Source: Verrucomicrobiota bacterium (GTDB taxonomy: Bacteria; Verrucomicrobiota; Verrucomicrobiia; Limisphaerales; J093). Taken from it: a DNA stretch of 64,000 nt. This document shows, piece by piece, positions 41,538 to 50,638 of this stretch. The notes below the pieces were generated by a model, which saw nothing but the letters and a program-made list of their open reading frames with translations, made no database searches and was not told the DNA's origin. The position numbers were made by a program, and so were the translations under genes. Positions within the stretch are counted from its first letter, which is position 1. The number at the start of each line of letters is the position of its first letter. The stretch is taken from assembly GCA_016871715.1 (NCBI GenBank), contig VHCO01000003.1, positions 1 to 64,000 of the forward strand, written 5' to 3'.

Positions 41538-41834
41538 GGCTGGAACTCTGCAACAACCCCGTGCAAACCCAAGTGAGAAATCGCACCCGGCTCAGCCGAC
41601 CCAGAGTCGTGTGACTTCCGAGTCGCCGAGAGGGACGACCGGTCGGCGGTACGGCCGGTCCATGGGGAGTCTTGGGCGGGCAGACGCACAGTTGTCAGGG
41701 AGACTCGAGTCCGGTAGGCTGGCGCGTCGATTCTTTGATTCTGGCTTGATTCGGGTCGCGCGGGAAGCGCGGTCGGGGTGACGGTTGGGCGGACAACACG
41801 ACGAGCGGACTGGGAACACGGCGCGGCGAGTATT
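41538..41834. other. Divergent intergenic region
   Basis: About 297 bases between the YfhO operon (minus) and the pseudopilin gene (plus). It should hold both promoters. A TTGATTCTGGCTTGATTC stretch at about 41735 is the only AT-richer part. No gene or strong hairpin was seen. Confidence 0.3.
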
Positions 41835-42698
41835 ATGAAGACATCTGTGACTGAACCTCGACCGGAGCGGTCGGGATTTACGTTGATCGAGTTGCTGGTG
41901 GTGATCGCGATCATTGCGATTTTGGCGGGCATGCTGTTGCCGGCGTTGTCGAAGGCCAAAGCCAAGGGCCAAGGCATCTCGTGCATGAACAACACGCGGC
42001 AATTGTCCTTGGGCTTCCTGCTTTATGCGGACGATTTCAACGAGACGTTGTTGGCCTGCCTGGACGGTTTGCCGGGTCGGGTGAACTGGATCCAGGGCGG
42101 GTTGTCGGGTTGGGACGCCGAGGCGGCCAACATGCGCTACATCACCAACTCGCCCTTGTTCAAGTACGTGGGCCAGAGCGCGGCGATCTTCCTGTGTCCG
42201 GCGGATAAGTCGGTCGTGCGTGTGGGGGGCAACACGGTCCCGCGGATTCGGAGCAACTCGATGAGCCAGGTGTTTGCCTGGGGCGATTGGCTGGATGGCT
42301 CGGGCACGGGTCGCAACCAGACGCGCTGGCGCACGTACGGGAAGGCCTCGCACATCGTTCAGCCCACCAAGACGTTCGTGTTCGTGGACGAACACCCGAA
42401 TAGCATCAACGACGCCGCCTTCGCCACGCAATGCACCGGCGCCGACGCCTTCAACACCGCCCGGATTATCGACCTCCCGGCCAATTACCACAACGGCGCC
42501 TGCGGTTTCTCGTTTGCGGATGGGCACTCGGAGATCAAACGCTGGCTGAGCATCAAGTCCGGACATAGCACGGGCCGGGGACTGCTGAACATGCCGGTCT
42601 ACTTCACGGGGGCGCAGAACCTGAGCCTGAACTTCGCCGCGCGCGAAGCCTGGCTCGACTCGAAGTGGATGGCCGACAATAGCACCGTCCTCCAGTAG
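41835..42698 (+). CDS. Type II secretion pseudopilin-like protein (prepilin N-terminal cleavage motif)
   Basis: ATG 41835 is chosen so that the class III signal sits at the N-terminus; an upstream in-frame start at 41778 would add 19 residues. The motif is [20 protein letters not shown]: cleavage after Gly14, Phe15 as the first mature residue and Glu19 as the conserved +5 glutamate. The hydrophobic helix is followed by [22 protein letters not shown], a globular domain, and a C-terminal [13 protein letters not shown] that recalls the H-x9-DG motif of the DUF1559 class. Such proteins occur in many copies in Verrucomicrobiota and Planctomycetota, often away from any secretion operon, and are thought to be processed by a prepilin peptidase. 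No pilus or secretion gene is adjacent. Confidence 0.85.
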   Translation: MKTSVTEPRPERSGFTLIELLVVIAIIAILAGMLLPALSKAKAKGQGISCMNNTRQLSLGFLLYADDFNETLLACLDGLPGRVNWIQGGLSGWDAEAANMRYITNSPLFKYVGQSAAIFLCPADKSVVRVGGNTVPRIRSNSMSQVFAWGDWLDGSGTGRNQTRWRTYGKASHIVQPTKTFVFVDEHPNSINDAAFATQCTGADAFNTARIIDLPANYHNGACGFSFADGHSEIKRWLSIKSGHSTGRGLLNMPVYFTGAQNLSLNFAAREAWLDSKWMADNSTVLQ

Positions 42699-42759
42699 CG
42701 ATAGCGGGCGCGGCAGCGCCGGGGTGGCGACCACGACCGGACGGCACGCCCTCGGGTGG

Positions 42760-44244
42760 TCAGGCGCGTTCGGGCGCGTGGGGGAGCGGCGGTTTTTCGC
42801 GGTGCCAGGACGTGGCCTGTTCGTAAGCGTAAGCCAGCCGGAGGAGGGTGGCCTCGCCAAAGGGTTTGCCCAAGAGCTGTAGCCCGATGGGCAGGCGCGG
42901 CTGCCGCGTGAACCCGCAAGGCAAGCTCAGGCCGCAGATCCCCGCCAAGTTGCACGAAACGGTGTAGATGTCCTCCAAGTACATCCGGAGCGGATCATCG
43001 GATTTCTCGCCTAACGGGAACGCCGCGCTCGGCGTCGTGGGCGTGAGGATGGCATCGACGGTCCCGAAGGCCTCTAAGAAGTCCTGGCGAATCAGCGTGC
43101 GCACCTTCTGCGCGCGCAAGTAGTAGGCGTCATAGTAACCGCTGCTCAGCACGTACGTGCCCAAGATAATCCGCCGCTTCACTTCGGGCCCAAACCCAGC
43201 CCCCCTCGTCCGCTGGTAGAGCTCGAGGAGATCGGCACCCGCCACCCGGGATCCGTAGCGCACCCCGTCGAAACGCGCCAAGTTCGCGCTGGCCTCCGCC
43301 GGGGCAATGATGTAATAGGCGGCAATGGCATAGTCCGTGTGGGGTAGCGAGATCTCGATGGTCTCCGCGCCCAGTTGCTGGAATTGCGCCACGGCCGCCT
43401 CGACGGCGGCTCGCACCTCGGGGTCCAGACCGCCCACGAAGTACTCCTTCGGCAAACCGAGCTTGAGCCCCCGCACACCCTGTTCGAGCGTCGCGGTGTA
43501 ATCCGGCACCGGCTGGGGCACGCTGGTCGAGTCCCGTGGGTCATGGCCGCCGATCGCCCCCAGAAGCGTGGCGGCATCCCGCACATCCTTGGTGAGCGTA
43601 CCGATTTGGTCCAAGGACGATGCGTACGCGACCAGACCGTAGCGCGAGACCCGGCCGTACGTGGGCTTGAGGCCGACCACGCCGCAGCAGGCAGCCGGTT
43701 GGCGAACCGAACCGCCGGTGTCCGAACCAAGTGCCGCCGCGCATTCGTCCGCCGCCACCGCCACGGCGGACCCGCCGGAAGAACCGCCCGGGATGCGGCT
43801 CGGATCCCAGGGGTTGCGCGCCGGACCGAAGCCAGAGTTCTCCGTCGAGCTGCCCATGGCGAACTCATCCAGGTTGAGCCGTCCGAAGAGGACGGCTCCG
43901 GCAGCGCGCAGTTTCTCGGTCACGGCGGCGTCGTAGGGGGAGACAAAATTGGCCAAGAGCTTCGAGCCACAGGTCAGGGGTTGTTCTCGGACGGCAATGA
44001 TGTCTTTGAGCGAGATGGGCACGCCCAACAGGGGTTGCTCGCGGTGCGTGGCGCCTGAGGCCAGAGCGCGATCGGCCGCCTCAGCCTGAAGCCGCGCCTC
44101 CGCGATGTCGCAGCTCAAGTAGGCATGCAGGACCGGGTCGACTTGCTGGATTCGGTCCCAGCACGCGGCCAGGGCTTCGCTGGCGCTCGTTTCACGCTGC
44201 GCCAATCGTTGGGCGAGTTCGGTGAGGGTCAGGCGATTCCACAT
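42760..44244 (-). CDS. gatA: Asp-tRNA(Asn)/Glu-tRNA(Gln) amidotransferase subunit A
   Basis: A 494-residue amidase-signature enzyme. The catalytic triad is visible: Lys80 in VPISLKDI, cis-Ser155 in PGGSSGGSA and Ser179 in [12 protein letters not shown]. GatA releases ammonia from glutamine and feeds it to GatB, which amidates mischarged Glu-tRNA(Gln) or Asp-tRNA(Asn) in the cytosol. Length is typical. gatC lies 21 bases upstream on the same strand; gatB is not in the window. The start ATG follows a weak ribosome-binding region. Confidence 0.95.
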   Translation of the reverse strand: MWNRLTLTELAQRLAQRETSASEALAACWDRIQQVDPVLHAYLSCDIAEARLQAEAADRALASGATHREQPLLGVPISLKDIIAVREQPLTCGSKLLANFVSPYDAAVTEKLRAAGAVLFGRLNLDEFAMGSSTENSGFGPARNPWDPSRIPGGSSGGSAVAVAADECAAALGSDTGGSVRQPAACCGVVGLKPTYGRVSRYGLVAYASSLDQIGTLTKDVRDAATLLGAIGGHDPRDSTSVPQPVPDYTATLEQGVRGLKLGLPKEYFVGGLDPEVRAAVEAAVAQFQQLGAETIEISLPHTDYAIAAYYIIAPAEASANLARFDGVRYGSRVAGADLLELYQRTRGAGFGPEVKRRIILGTYVLSSGYYDAYYLRAQKVRTLIRQDFLEAFGTVDAILTPTTPSAAFPLGEKSDDPLRMYLEDIYTVSCNLAGICGLSLPCGFTRQPRLPIGLQLLGKPFGEATLLRLAYAYEQATSWHREKPPLPHAPERA

Positions 44245-44265
44245 GGCGGTTTGGCCCCCAACGAT

Positions 44266-44553
44266 TCACTCGACGATCTTGGGCACGACGAAGAGGCCGT
44301 CATTCGACGCAGGGGCGTTGCGCAGGGCATCGGCGTTGGACAGGGAGGGCCGGATTTCATCGGGCCGAGTGACATTGGCCAAGGGCACCGCGTGGGCCGT
44401 AGGCTCGACCTGAGCAACGTCGAGTTCTTCAAGTTTGGCCATGTAGGCCAGGACTTGCCCGAGCTGGCGTCCGAGGCTCTCGGCTTCGGCGGAGGCTAAC
44501 TCGAGTCGGGCGAGATGCGCGACGTAAGACACATCGAAATCCTTCTTAGCCAC
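44266..44553 (-). CDS. gatC: Asp-tRNA(Asn)/Glu-tRNA(Gln) amidotransferase subunit C
   Basis: The GTG at 44553 gives a 95-residue protein of normal GatC length beginning VAKKDFDVSYVAHLARLEL; the open frame continues back to 44616 but those residues are not GatC-like. Family landmarks are HLARLELA near the start, then LGQVLAYMAKLEELD, and PTAHAVPLANVTRPDE with the 'R-x-D' tail that wraps around GatA. It stabilises the GatCAB complex. It lies directly upstream of gatA and 100 bases downstream of the HPr gene. Confidence 0.92.
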   Translation of the reverse strand: MAKKDFDVSYVAHLARLELASAEAESLGRQLGQVLAYMAKLEELDVAQVEPTAHAVPLANVTRPDEIRPSLSNADALRNAPASNDGLFVVPKIVE

Positions 44554-44653
44554 AGTCGGTTCCACGAGTTGAAAAGGGTTGGAGGTTGGCTGGCGCAAGG
44601 TCCCGTGCACCCTCAAGTTCGCAAGCTAAAGCCTTGTCCCTGAATGCCCTCGG

Positions 44654-44947
44654 CTAGTCTTCATCGAACTTTCGGTTCACCAGGGCCTCGAGTTCGTTGA
44701 CCACCGTGTGGGCGTCCTTTCCGTCGGCCTGGATTCGGATCTTCGAACCGGGCCCGGCGGCGAGCATCATCAGGCCCATGATACTCTTCCCGTTGACTGT
44801 CTCACCGTCTTTCTCAACCAGCACGTCACAGCCGTAGCGGTTCGCGACCTTCACGAACATGGCCGCCGGCCGGGCATGGATGCCGAGCTTGTTCGTGATC
44901 GTCAGGTCGAGCGCTGCGTGGCTGTCTGGCGATTTCTTCGCACTCAT
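44654..44947 (-). CDS. ptsH: HPr-family phosphocarrier protein
   Basis: A 97-residue protein. The active-site histidine is His24 in KLGIHARPAAMF, and the regulatory serine equivalent is Ser55 in VNGKSIMGLMML. ATG 44947 is fixed by a strong GGGAGG at 44955-44960, seven bases upstream; a TTG codon just before it is in frame. HPr accepts phosphate from PEP through EI and passes it to PTS IIA proteins or, in genomes with partial PTS systems, acts in regulation. The serine suggests control by HPr kinase. No EI or IIA gene is adjacent. It may be co-transcribed with gatC and gatA. Confidence 0.92.
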   Translation of the reverse strand: MSAKKSPDSHAALDLTITNKLGIHARPAAMFVKVANRYGCDVLVEKDGETVNGKSIMGLMMLAAGPGSKIRIQADGKDAHTVVNELEALVNRKFDED

Positions 44948-45364
44948 CAAATCGCCTCCCAGTCTACGGCAGCCCCCACCCTTGGCCAGCCATTAATTCG
45001 GCCGTCGCCCCCGGTCCCCCGGTCCGGTCGCCCGAGGCCCATGACAATGGCGATGGCGATGCCGGCCAATGACGAAGGCCGCCGATGGCCAATGGGCAGC
45101 CGCGCAGTAAGCCACCACGCGCCAGGTGCCGGCGCAGGCCCGGGGGCCCAGGGCAAGTCTGTCAACAATTATAAACCCGATATATTGCACTGCGAGTGTC
45201 AACTACTAAGACCCTGTTACATTGCACGCAAGGCCCAGAACCCAAAGGCATTGGCGTTGGCGAGTCGGCTCAGTCTGGGTTGGGCTAACGGGCTACCGCA
45301 GTACCGCACGCAGGAGGAGGAGAGAGCGAGAGCGAGTGGAGTGAGCTGAGCGCGTCCGCGTTGG
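44948..45364. other. Intergenic region upstream of the HPr gene (417 bp)
   Basis: This stretch separates the HPr-gatC-gatA group from the end of the exporter operon; all of these genes are on the minus strand. An AT-rich island at about 45160-45235 contains the candidate promoter elements described separately. The remainder is GC-rich with no recognisable gene or tRNA. Confidence 0.4.
45168..45202 (-). promoter_or_regulatory. Candidate promoter for HPr-gatC-gatA
   Basis: On the minus strand TTGACA (45202-45197) and TATAAT (45173-45168) both match the sigma-70 consensus, but the spacer is 23 bases, longer than the usual 16-18. The TATAAT may work with another upstream element. It lies about 220 bases before the HPr start. 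Confidence 0.3.
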
Positions 45365-46714
45365 CTACTCGTAGCGCAAGGCCTGAATAGGGTTGAGGCG
45401 GGCGGCGCGCACGGCGGGATAGATGCCCGCAAGGACGCCGACGGCGGCGCTGAAGGCGACAGCCAGGAGGAGGGCCCAGGCGGTAACGACCGGGGCGTTG
45501 GCGCTGGGGCTCATAAGGGACAGGATCTGCACCAGGCCGTAGGAGGCGCCGACGCCGAGGAGTGCGCCGACGAGGGCGATGACGACGCTTTCGACCAGGA
45601 TTTGAGTGAAGACGGCCGGGGCGGAGGCGCCGACGGCCTTGCAGATGCCGATCTCGCGGATTCGTTCGTTGATGCTGGCGAGCATGATGTTCATGATGCC
45701 AATGCCGCCCACCAAGAGGCTGATGCCGGCGATGATGCCCCCGCTCAAGCGCGCGTTGCGGATTTGTTGGTTGATGTTGTCCAGGTTGTTTTCCTGAGTC
45801 CGGAAGCTGAAGTCCTCGATGCCGCGATGGGTGAGCATCAAGACGTTGCGCGCCTGTTGAAGGGCCGGCTCGAGTTCCTCGAGACTGGCCACCTTGAGGT
45901 CGATGTCGGAGAGGCGCGGGTCGGGGATGTTGTTGTAACCGGAGGCAGCGCGGAAGCGGATCCAGGCGGTGTTGAGGGGCATGTAGACGGTGAGGTTCTT
46001 GCGCCGGAACGCCCAGTTACTGTGTCCCCAACCGCGTCGGCGGTCGGGTCCGGCCTGGGGTCGGGCGGGTTGGTTTTTGGCGAGTTCGCGCGCTCGCTTC
46101 TCTTGCTCGCCTTCGTAGTGGGCGAACATGCCGACGATGGTGAAGGGTTGGCGATTGATGTTGATCAACTCGCCGACGGGGACGATCTCGCGGCCGGTTT
46201 CCTCGGGCGAGCCGAACAGCGCGTCGCGGATGCCGGTGCCGATGACGCAGACGGGCGCGGCAGTTTCTTCGTCGAGGTCGGTGAAGAAGCGACCGTGTTC
46301 GAGGGTATGCAGGTTCATGTCGATGACGGCGGGCCAAACGCCGCAGCACTCCTCGGGGCGGACGTATTTGCCTGCGCGGGAGAGCAGGACCTCGAGTCGC
46401 ATCTCGGGGGAGACGACGCGCAAGAGCGGGGCGCTGCGGCGGAGGGCTTGCACGTCGACCATGGTGCGGCCCGGGGCTTGGTCGGCGAGGTGTTCTTGAT
46501 AAGAGGGGACGTCTTGATCGTCGAGCAGGACTTTATCGGCGCCGCCCATGGCGATCATGGTCTCTTTCATGCCGTTTTCCATGCCCTTGATGATGGCGGC
46601 CATGCCGACGAGGCTGGCCACACCGAGGATGATCCCGAGCATGGTCAGGAGGGATCTGAACTTGTGTGCCCAGACCTCCTTGAGGCCGACGAGGATGGTG
46701 TTGAACAGGTTCAC
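45365..46714 (-). CDS. MacB-like ABC transporter permease (second copy)
   Basis: A 449-residue permease with an N-terminal helix (HKFRSLLTMLGIILGVASLVGM), a large periplasmic MacB_PCD domain (about 45-320), and three C-terminal FtsX-type helices (ISLLVGGIGIMNIMLASI, ILVESVVIALVGALLGV, ALLLAVAFSAAVGVLAGIYPA), ending NPIQALRYE. It lacks the ATPase domain that MacB proper carries at its N-terminus. It is the last gene of the minus-strand operon and a clear paralogue of the preceding permease, with the same ends and the same HRGIEDFSFRTQE loop. The two probably form a heterodimer driven by the single ATPase in a MacAB-type mechanotransmission exporter of the inner membrane. The cargo is unknown. 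Confidence 0.88.
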   Translation of the reverse strand: MNLFNTILVGLKEVWAHKFRSLLTMLGIILGVASLVGMAAIIKGMENGMKETMIAMGGADKVLLDDQDVPSYQEHLADQAPGRTMVDVQALRRSAPLLRVVSPEMRLEVLLSRAGKYVRPEECCGVWPAVIDMNLHTLEHGRFFTDLDEETAAPVCVIGTGIRDALFGSPEETGREIVPVGELININRQPFTIVGMFAHYEGEQEKRARELAKNQPARPQAGPDRRRGWGHSNWAFRRKNLTVYMPLNTAWIRFRAASGYNNIPDPRLSDIDLKVASLEELEPALQQARNVLMLTHRGIEDFSFRTQENNLDNINQQIRNARLSGGIIAGISLLVGGIGIMNIMLASINERIREIGICKAVGASAPAVFTQILVESVVIALVGALLGVGASYGLVQILSLMSPSANAPVVTAWALLLAVAFSAAVGVLAGIYPAVRAARLNPIQALRYE

Positions 46715-46809
46715 GCCGGGAAGACCTCGAGCGGAGCGAGCGGCATGGCGCTGGCCGGCGCTGGCGGGTTCGCTGACGAGAGGGTGGGAAGGTTCATAGC
46801 TGACCGGGG

Positions 46810-48276
46810 CTATTCATAGCGGAGGGCCTGGATGGGGTTGAGGCGGGCAGCTTTGACGGCCGGGAACAGGCCGGCCAGGACGCCGACCAACACACTGAAG
46901 CCGAAGGCCACGCTCAGGGCCAAGACGGTGATGATGGGGGCATTTTCGGTCGGTGAGAAAGAGGAGATGAGGCGGACGAGGGCGACGGAGGTGAGCAAAC
47001 CGGCGAGGCCGCCGAGCATGGCGATGAAGACGCTCTCGACCAAGATTTGGATGAAGATGTCGGCGGTGGCGGCGCCGACGGATTTGCGGATGCCGATTTC
47101 GCGGACGCGTTCGGAGATGCTGGCGAGCATGATGTTCATGATCCCGATGCCCCCGACGAGGAGGCTGATGCCGGCGATCAGGCCGCCACTGCGTCGCGCA
47201 TTGCGGATGAAGGCATTGATATTCTCCGCCCATTCTTCCTGGGTACGGAACGAGAAGTCCTCGATGCCGCGGTGCGTGGTCATGAGCACATTACGGATTT
47301 GCTGGAGGGATTCGGCGAGGCGGTCGACACTGTGGATCTTGAGTTCGAGGGAGGAGAGGCGGGGGTCGCCGATGTTGCCCTCGCCACTGCTCGAGCCGCG
47401 GAAACCGGAGTAGGTGATACCGGAGCGGAATTTCATGTAGGCGGTGTTGAGCGGCATGTAGATGGTGGCGTTCTTGATCCAGAAGGCGAAGTTGCTCCCG
47501 CGGCGGCCTCGGCCCCGGTCGCGGGCTGGACCGGTGGCTGCGGGGGCGTTGGTGCTTTGGAGGGCGGCCTGTTGGCGAGCCAGTTCACGGGCCTTACGCT
47601 CCTGTTCGCTCTCGTAGTGTGGGAACATGCCGACGATGGTGAAAGGGAGCCCGTTGACGTAGAGGGTCTCGCCCAGGGGAACGATCTCGCGGCCGACTTC
47701 CTCCGGGGAACCCCAGAGTTCGTTGCGGGTGCCGGTGCCGATCACGCAGACGCTGCGGGCCATTTCGTCGTCCAGTTCATTGAACATGCGGCCGTGGGCG
47801 ATGACATGCTCGGTGAGTTCGAGGGCGACTGGCCAGACCCCGAGGCACATGAACGTACGGAAGTTTTTGCCGTTGGCGGAGGCGGTGGCGGGGATGCGGA
47901 TCTCCGGGGAGATGCGCTTGACCAAGGGGGCGCTGGCCTGGAGGGCGTAGACGTCGTTGATGGTGATGCCGACGGCTTGCTCTTGCAGGTGGCGCTGTTC
48001 GACGGGCAGTTCCTGGGGTTCGACGCGCACCTTTTGCAGGCCGCCGACGGCGATGAGGGCCTCTTTGGCGCCGACCTCCATGCCTTTGACCAAGGCGGAC
48101 ATGGCGACGAGGCTCGAGACGCCCAGGATGATGCCGAGCATGGTCAGCAAGGAACGGAATTTGTGGGCCCAGGTCTCGCGGAGGCCGACGCCGACGGTCA
48201 TCCAGAGGTCGATGCTACCGTGCGCGAGGGGCACGGTGGCGGCCGGGGCCTGGGCGGGCGTGGGGGCGGACCTCAT
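46810..48276 (-). CDS. MacB-like ABC transporter permease (first copy)
   Basis: A 488-residue permease, with its start overlapping the ATPase stop by four bases (ATGA), which supports ATG 48276 despite a Pro/Ala-rich first 24 residues. Topology matches the next gene: N-terminal helix (HKFRSLLTMLGIILGVSSLVAM), periplasmic MacB_PCD domain, three C-terminal helices (ISLLVGGIGIMNIMLASI, ILVESVFIAMLGGLAGLL, ALSVAFGFSVLVGVLAGLFPA) and the NPIQALRYE end. The periplasmic part carries an extra Gly/Arg-rich insertion around GPARDRGRGRRG not found in the paralogue. It acts with the adaptor and ATPase encoded upstream. Confidence 0.88.
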   Translation of the reverse strand: MRSAPTPAQAPAATVPLAHGSIDLWMTVGVGLRETWAHKFRSLLTMLGIILGVSSLVAMSALVKGMEVGAKEALIAVGGLQKVRVEPQELPVEQRHLQEQAVGITINDVYALQASAPLVKRISPEIRIPATASANGKNFRTFMCLGVWPVALELTEHVIAHGRMFNELDDEMARSVCVIGTGTRNELWGSPEEVGREIVPLGETLYVNGLPFTIVGMFPHYESEQERKARELARQQAALQSTNAPAATGPARDRGRGRRGSNFAFWIKNATIYMPLNTAYMKFRSGITYSGFRGSSSGEGNIGDPRLSSLELKIHSVDRLAESLQQIRNVLMTTHRGIEDFSFRTQEEWAENINAFIRNARRSGGLIAGISLLVGGIGIMNIMLASISERVREIGIRKSVGAATADIFIQILVESVFIAMLGGLAGLLTSVALVRLISSFSPTENAPIITVLALSVAFGFSVLVGVLAGLFPAVKAARLNPIQALRYE

Positions 48277-49001
48277 GGGGCGAGCACGGCCGGGGCGGGC
48301 GGTCGATCCAAGCCTGCCAGGGTCAGGTCCACTTTTTCTGCGATCTTGCCGTCGCGGATCTCGATGCGCCGGGGTGTGACAGCGGCGATCTCCGGGTCGT
48401 GGGTGACCAAGACGATGGTGCGGCCTTCTCGGCTGAGGCGTCGGAACAGGGCGAGGATGGCTTCACCGGTGTGGGAGTCGAGGTTACCGGTGGGTTCATC
48501 GGCGAAGATGATTCTGGGGTCGTTGACCAGGGCGCGAGCGATGGCGGCGCGCTGTTGTTGGCCGCCGGAGAGTTGGCTGGGTCGGTGTTTGGCGCGATTG
48601 GCAAGGTCGACCGCCTGCAAGGCGCCGAGGGCGCGTTGGTGGCGCTGTCGGGTGGCGATGCCGCTGTAGATCATGGGCAACTCGACGTTCTGGAGGACGC
48701 TGAGTTTGGGGAGCAGGTTAAAGAACTGAAAGACGAAGCCGATCTTGCGGTTGCGGATGGCCGCCAACTCGCGTGTGGATGCGTCCTGGATCATCCGGCC
48801 GTCGAGCTGGATGGTGCCGTGGGTGGGCGAATCCAGGCAGCCGAGGATGTGCATGAGGGTGGACTTGCCGCTGCCCGATGGGCCGATGATCGAGATGAAT
48901 TCACCCTCGTGAATGTCCAGGCTGACGTCGTCGAGGGCGCGGATTTCCTCGCCGCCCAGGTGGTAGATCTTGCTGACGCTGCGTAGTTCAACCAGGGCCA
49001 T
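48273..49001 (-). CDS. ABC transporter ATPase, MacB/LolD type
   Basis: A 242-residue ATPase. Walker A is GPSGSGKST at 40-48, the Q-loop lies at VFQFFNLLP, the signature is LSGGQQQR at 144-151, Walker B is IIFADEPTGNLDS from 164, and the H-loop is VLVTHDPE. The FNLLPKLSVLQNVELPM stretch and overall length are typical of the MacB/LolD subfamily. It energises the two permeases downstream; translational coupling is suggested by the four-base overlap with the first permease. A 20-residue Pro/Ala-rich tail extends beyond the domain. Confidence 0.93.
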   Translation of the reverse strand: MALVELRSVSKIYHLGGEEIRALDDVSLDIHEGEFISIIGPSGSGKSTLMHILGCLDSPTHGTIQLDGRMIQDASTRELAAIRNRKIGFVFQFFNLLPKLSVLQNVELPMIYSGIATRQRHQRALGALQAVDLANRAKHRPSQLSGGQQQRAAIARALVNDPRIIFADEPTGNLDSHTGEAILALFRRLSREGRTIVLVTHDPEIAAVTPRRIEIRDGKIAEKVDLTLAGLDRPPAPAVLAP

Positions 49002-49111
49002 GGTTAGAGTGCGTGGAGTGGGAGGAGTCTAGGCCAAGCGGCTGCGGTCCGGGCCGACCGCAGGTCGTGACGTGATGCCGCAGCGGCGCACCGGTGGGGT
49101 TAGCGGTGCCC

Positions 49112-50428
49112 TCATTTGGCGTTGCCATTTCCATTGGTTCCCGCGCCTCCATTGCCGCCGGTAGGCCGCTGGGCGGCCGCTGCGGTTGCGGGCGCGGCTG
49201 CTGCGCTCGGCGGTGGGGCAGGCGTGGGCGTGGGGGCGGGCGGATTGGTCTGGGCGATCGAGGTTTCTTGGGGGCGCGCGCCTGGGCTGGCGGCTTCGGC
49301 CACCGGGGCGAGCGCGGCCAGGTTCTGGGGGATTCGGATGCGGTCTTCTTTGGGGAGTTCGAGCGAGACGATTTCATTTCCGACCAGGCCCTGCTGGACT
49401 TCGGCGTAGAAGAAATCCGAGACGCCGATTTGGACGATGCGCTTCTCGAAGGTGTTACCCCGCTGGACGTAGACGAACCGTTCGAGGCGGTCCGTCTCGG
49501 GGTTTTTCTCGGTGAAGACGGCGGCCAGGGGCACGGCGCGCACGTTATGGGCGGAGGCGACGGGGATTTTGATATTGGCGGTCATGCCGGGGCGAACGCG
49601 GCGGTCGACGTTGGTGAGCAAGACGCGCGCGGCGAAGCCTTTAATGTTGTTGCGGATGGTGGCCTGGGGCGCGATACGTTCGACCAGGCCCGTCACTTTG
49701 AGTCCGGTGACGGCCTCGACGGTGACCTCGACCTGTTGGCCGACGGTGAGGCGGGGGACATCGGCTTGGTTGACATGGGCGTTGATGACCATCGAGTTGA
49801 GGTCGGCGATGGTGAGCACCTCGGTCCCGCTGTTGAATCCGCCCGAGCCCGACACCGCCTGGCCCATCGAGATGGGCCGGGTGAGAATGGTGCAGTCGAA
49901 GGGCGCGCGCACCTCCGTCTTGGTCAACCGCTCTTCGAGGATGGCCAGTTCGCGCTGGGCACGGTCGAGGGAGTTTTTCGCCAGCTCGTAAACGGTTTTG
50001 GTGTTGTCGAACAGTTCCTGGGAAATCAAGTTCTCGTCGCGCAGTTGCAGGGCGCGTTCGTAGTCGCGCTGGGCCTTGGCCAATTCGAGTTTGGCACGTT
50101 CGATGGCGGTTTGGCTCGAGGCGCGCTGTTGCTGCAATTCCTTATCGTCCAGCTTGAACAACAACGCGCCCTGCTGAACGGTGTCGCCGATGTCCACCGG
50201 CAACCGTTCGATCTTGCCGTTGATTTCGGGCCGGACGGAGACCTGTTCGGCGGGGGTGATTTCGCCGGCGGCATTGACGGCGAAGTTGATGTTGGTGACC
50301 ACTACCGGTGCGGTGGTGGAGCGGGCTGGGCCGCCAGCCGCCTGCGCTTGGCTCCGCCACGTCTGCCATTGCCGGTAGCCGAGGTAACCGGCTGCCAGCA
50401 CCAAGACCACGATGATCCACTTCTTCAT
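49112..50428 (-). CDS. Periplasmic adaptor protein, MacA/HlyD type
   Basis: ATG 50428 is chosen because the membrane anchor follows at once (KKWIIVVLVLAAGYLGY); the open frame extends back to 50944 through repeat-containing leader sequence. The 438-residue product has a lipoyl half-motif (EQVSVRPEINGKIERLPVDIGDTVQQG), a coiled-coil hairpin (about 100-180, from QQQRASSQTAIERAKLELAKA), the second lipoyl half (TEVRAPFDCTILTRPI), a beta-barrel (DVPRLTVGQQVEVTVEA) and a membrane-proximal domain. It ends in an 80-residue Pro/Ala/Gly/Asn low-complexity tail. MacA-like adaptors link the MacB-type inner-membrane pump to an outer-membrane channel; no TolC-like gene is present here. Confidence 0.9.
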   Translation of the reverse strand: MKKWIIVVLVLAAGYLGYRQWQTWRSQAQAAGGPARSTTAPVVVTNINFAVNAAGEITPAEQVSVRPEINGKIERLPVDIGDTVQQGALLFKLDDKELQQQRASSQTAIERAKLELAKAQRDYERALQLRDENLISQELFDNTKTVYELAKNSLDRAQRELAILEERLTKTEVRAPFDCTILTRPISMGQAVSGSGGFNSGTEVLTIADLNSMVINAHVNQADVPRLTVGQQVEVTVEAVTGLKVTGLVERIAPQATIRNNIKGFAARVLLTNVDRRVRPGMTANIKIPVASAHNVRAVPLAAVFTEKNPETDRLERFVYVQRGNTFEKRIVQIGVSDFFYAEVQQGLVGNEIVSLELPKEDRIRIPQNLAALAPVAEAASPGARPQETSIAQTNPPAPTPTPAPPPSAAAAPATAAAAQRPTGGNGGAGTNGNGNAK

Positions 50429-50471
50429 AGCTACAATCCCGCAAACGTAGATGCCCGTCAGCCACGGCGCA

Positions 50472-50507
50472 ATCCTTACCGACATCCTTACGAACATCCT
50501 TACGGAC
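50472..50507 (-). repeat. Three tandem 12-bp repeats upstream of the adaptor-ABC operon
   Basis: Plus-strand units are ATCCTTACCGAC (50472-50483), ATCCTTACGAAC (50484-50495) and ATCCTTACGGAC (50496-50507). Read toward the operon, each carries GTAAGGAT at a 12-bp period. They lie 44-79 bases before ATG 50428, in the leader or promoter region. They resemble an array of binding sites for a regulator; no other copy was noticed in the window. Confidence 0.6.
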
Positions 50508-50638
50508 CTTCGGTCGCGCCCGCTGGACATGAGGCACGACCGGGGCGGGGCAGGGGGGGCGGTATTGGCGGGGCTTGAAATGGCAGGGTTAGCCCGGTAA
50601 AACTCGGGGCGCACGTGGTTCACGAAAGCTGCATGATC

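Noticed and set aside
44990-45110. Possible RNA gene in the GC-rich spacer before HPr
   Set aside because: Repeated ATGGCGATG-type words but no tRNA cloverleaf or known RNA motif.
47047-48669. Plus-strand open frame of 540 codons, Asp/Glu/Gly-rich
   Set aside because: Antisense of the ABC permease and ATPase genes; the acidic composition is the complement of their codon usage.
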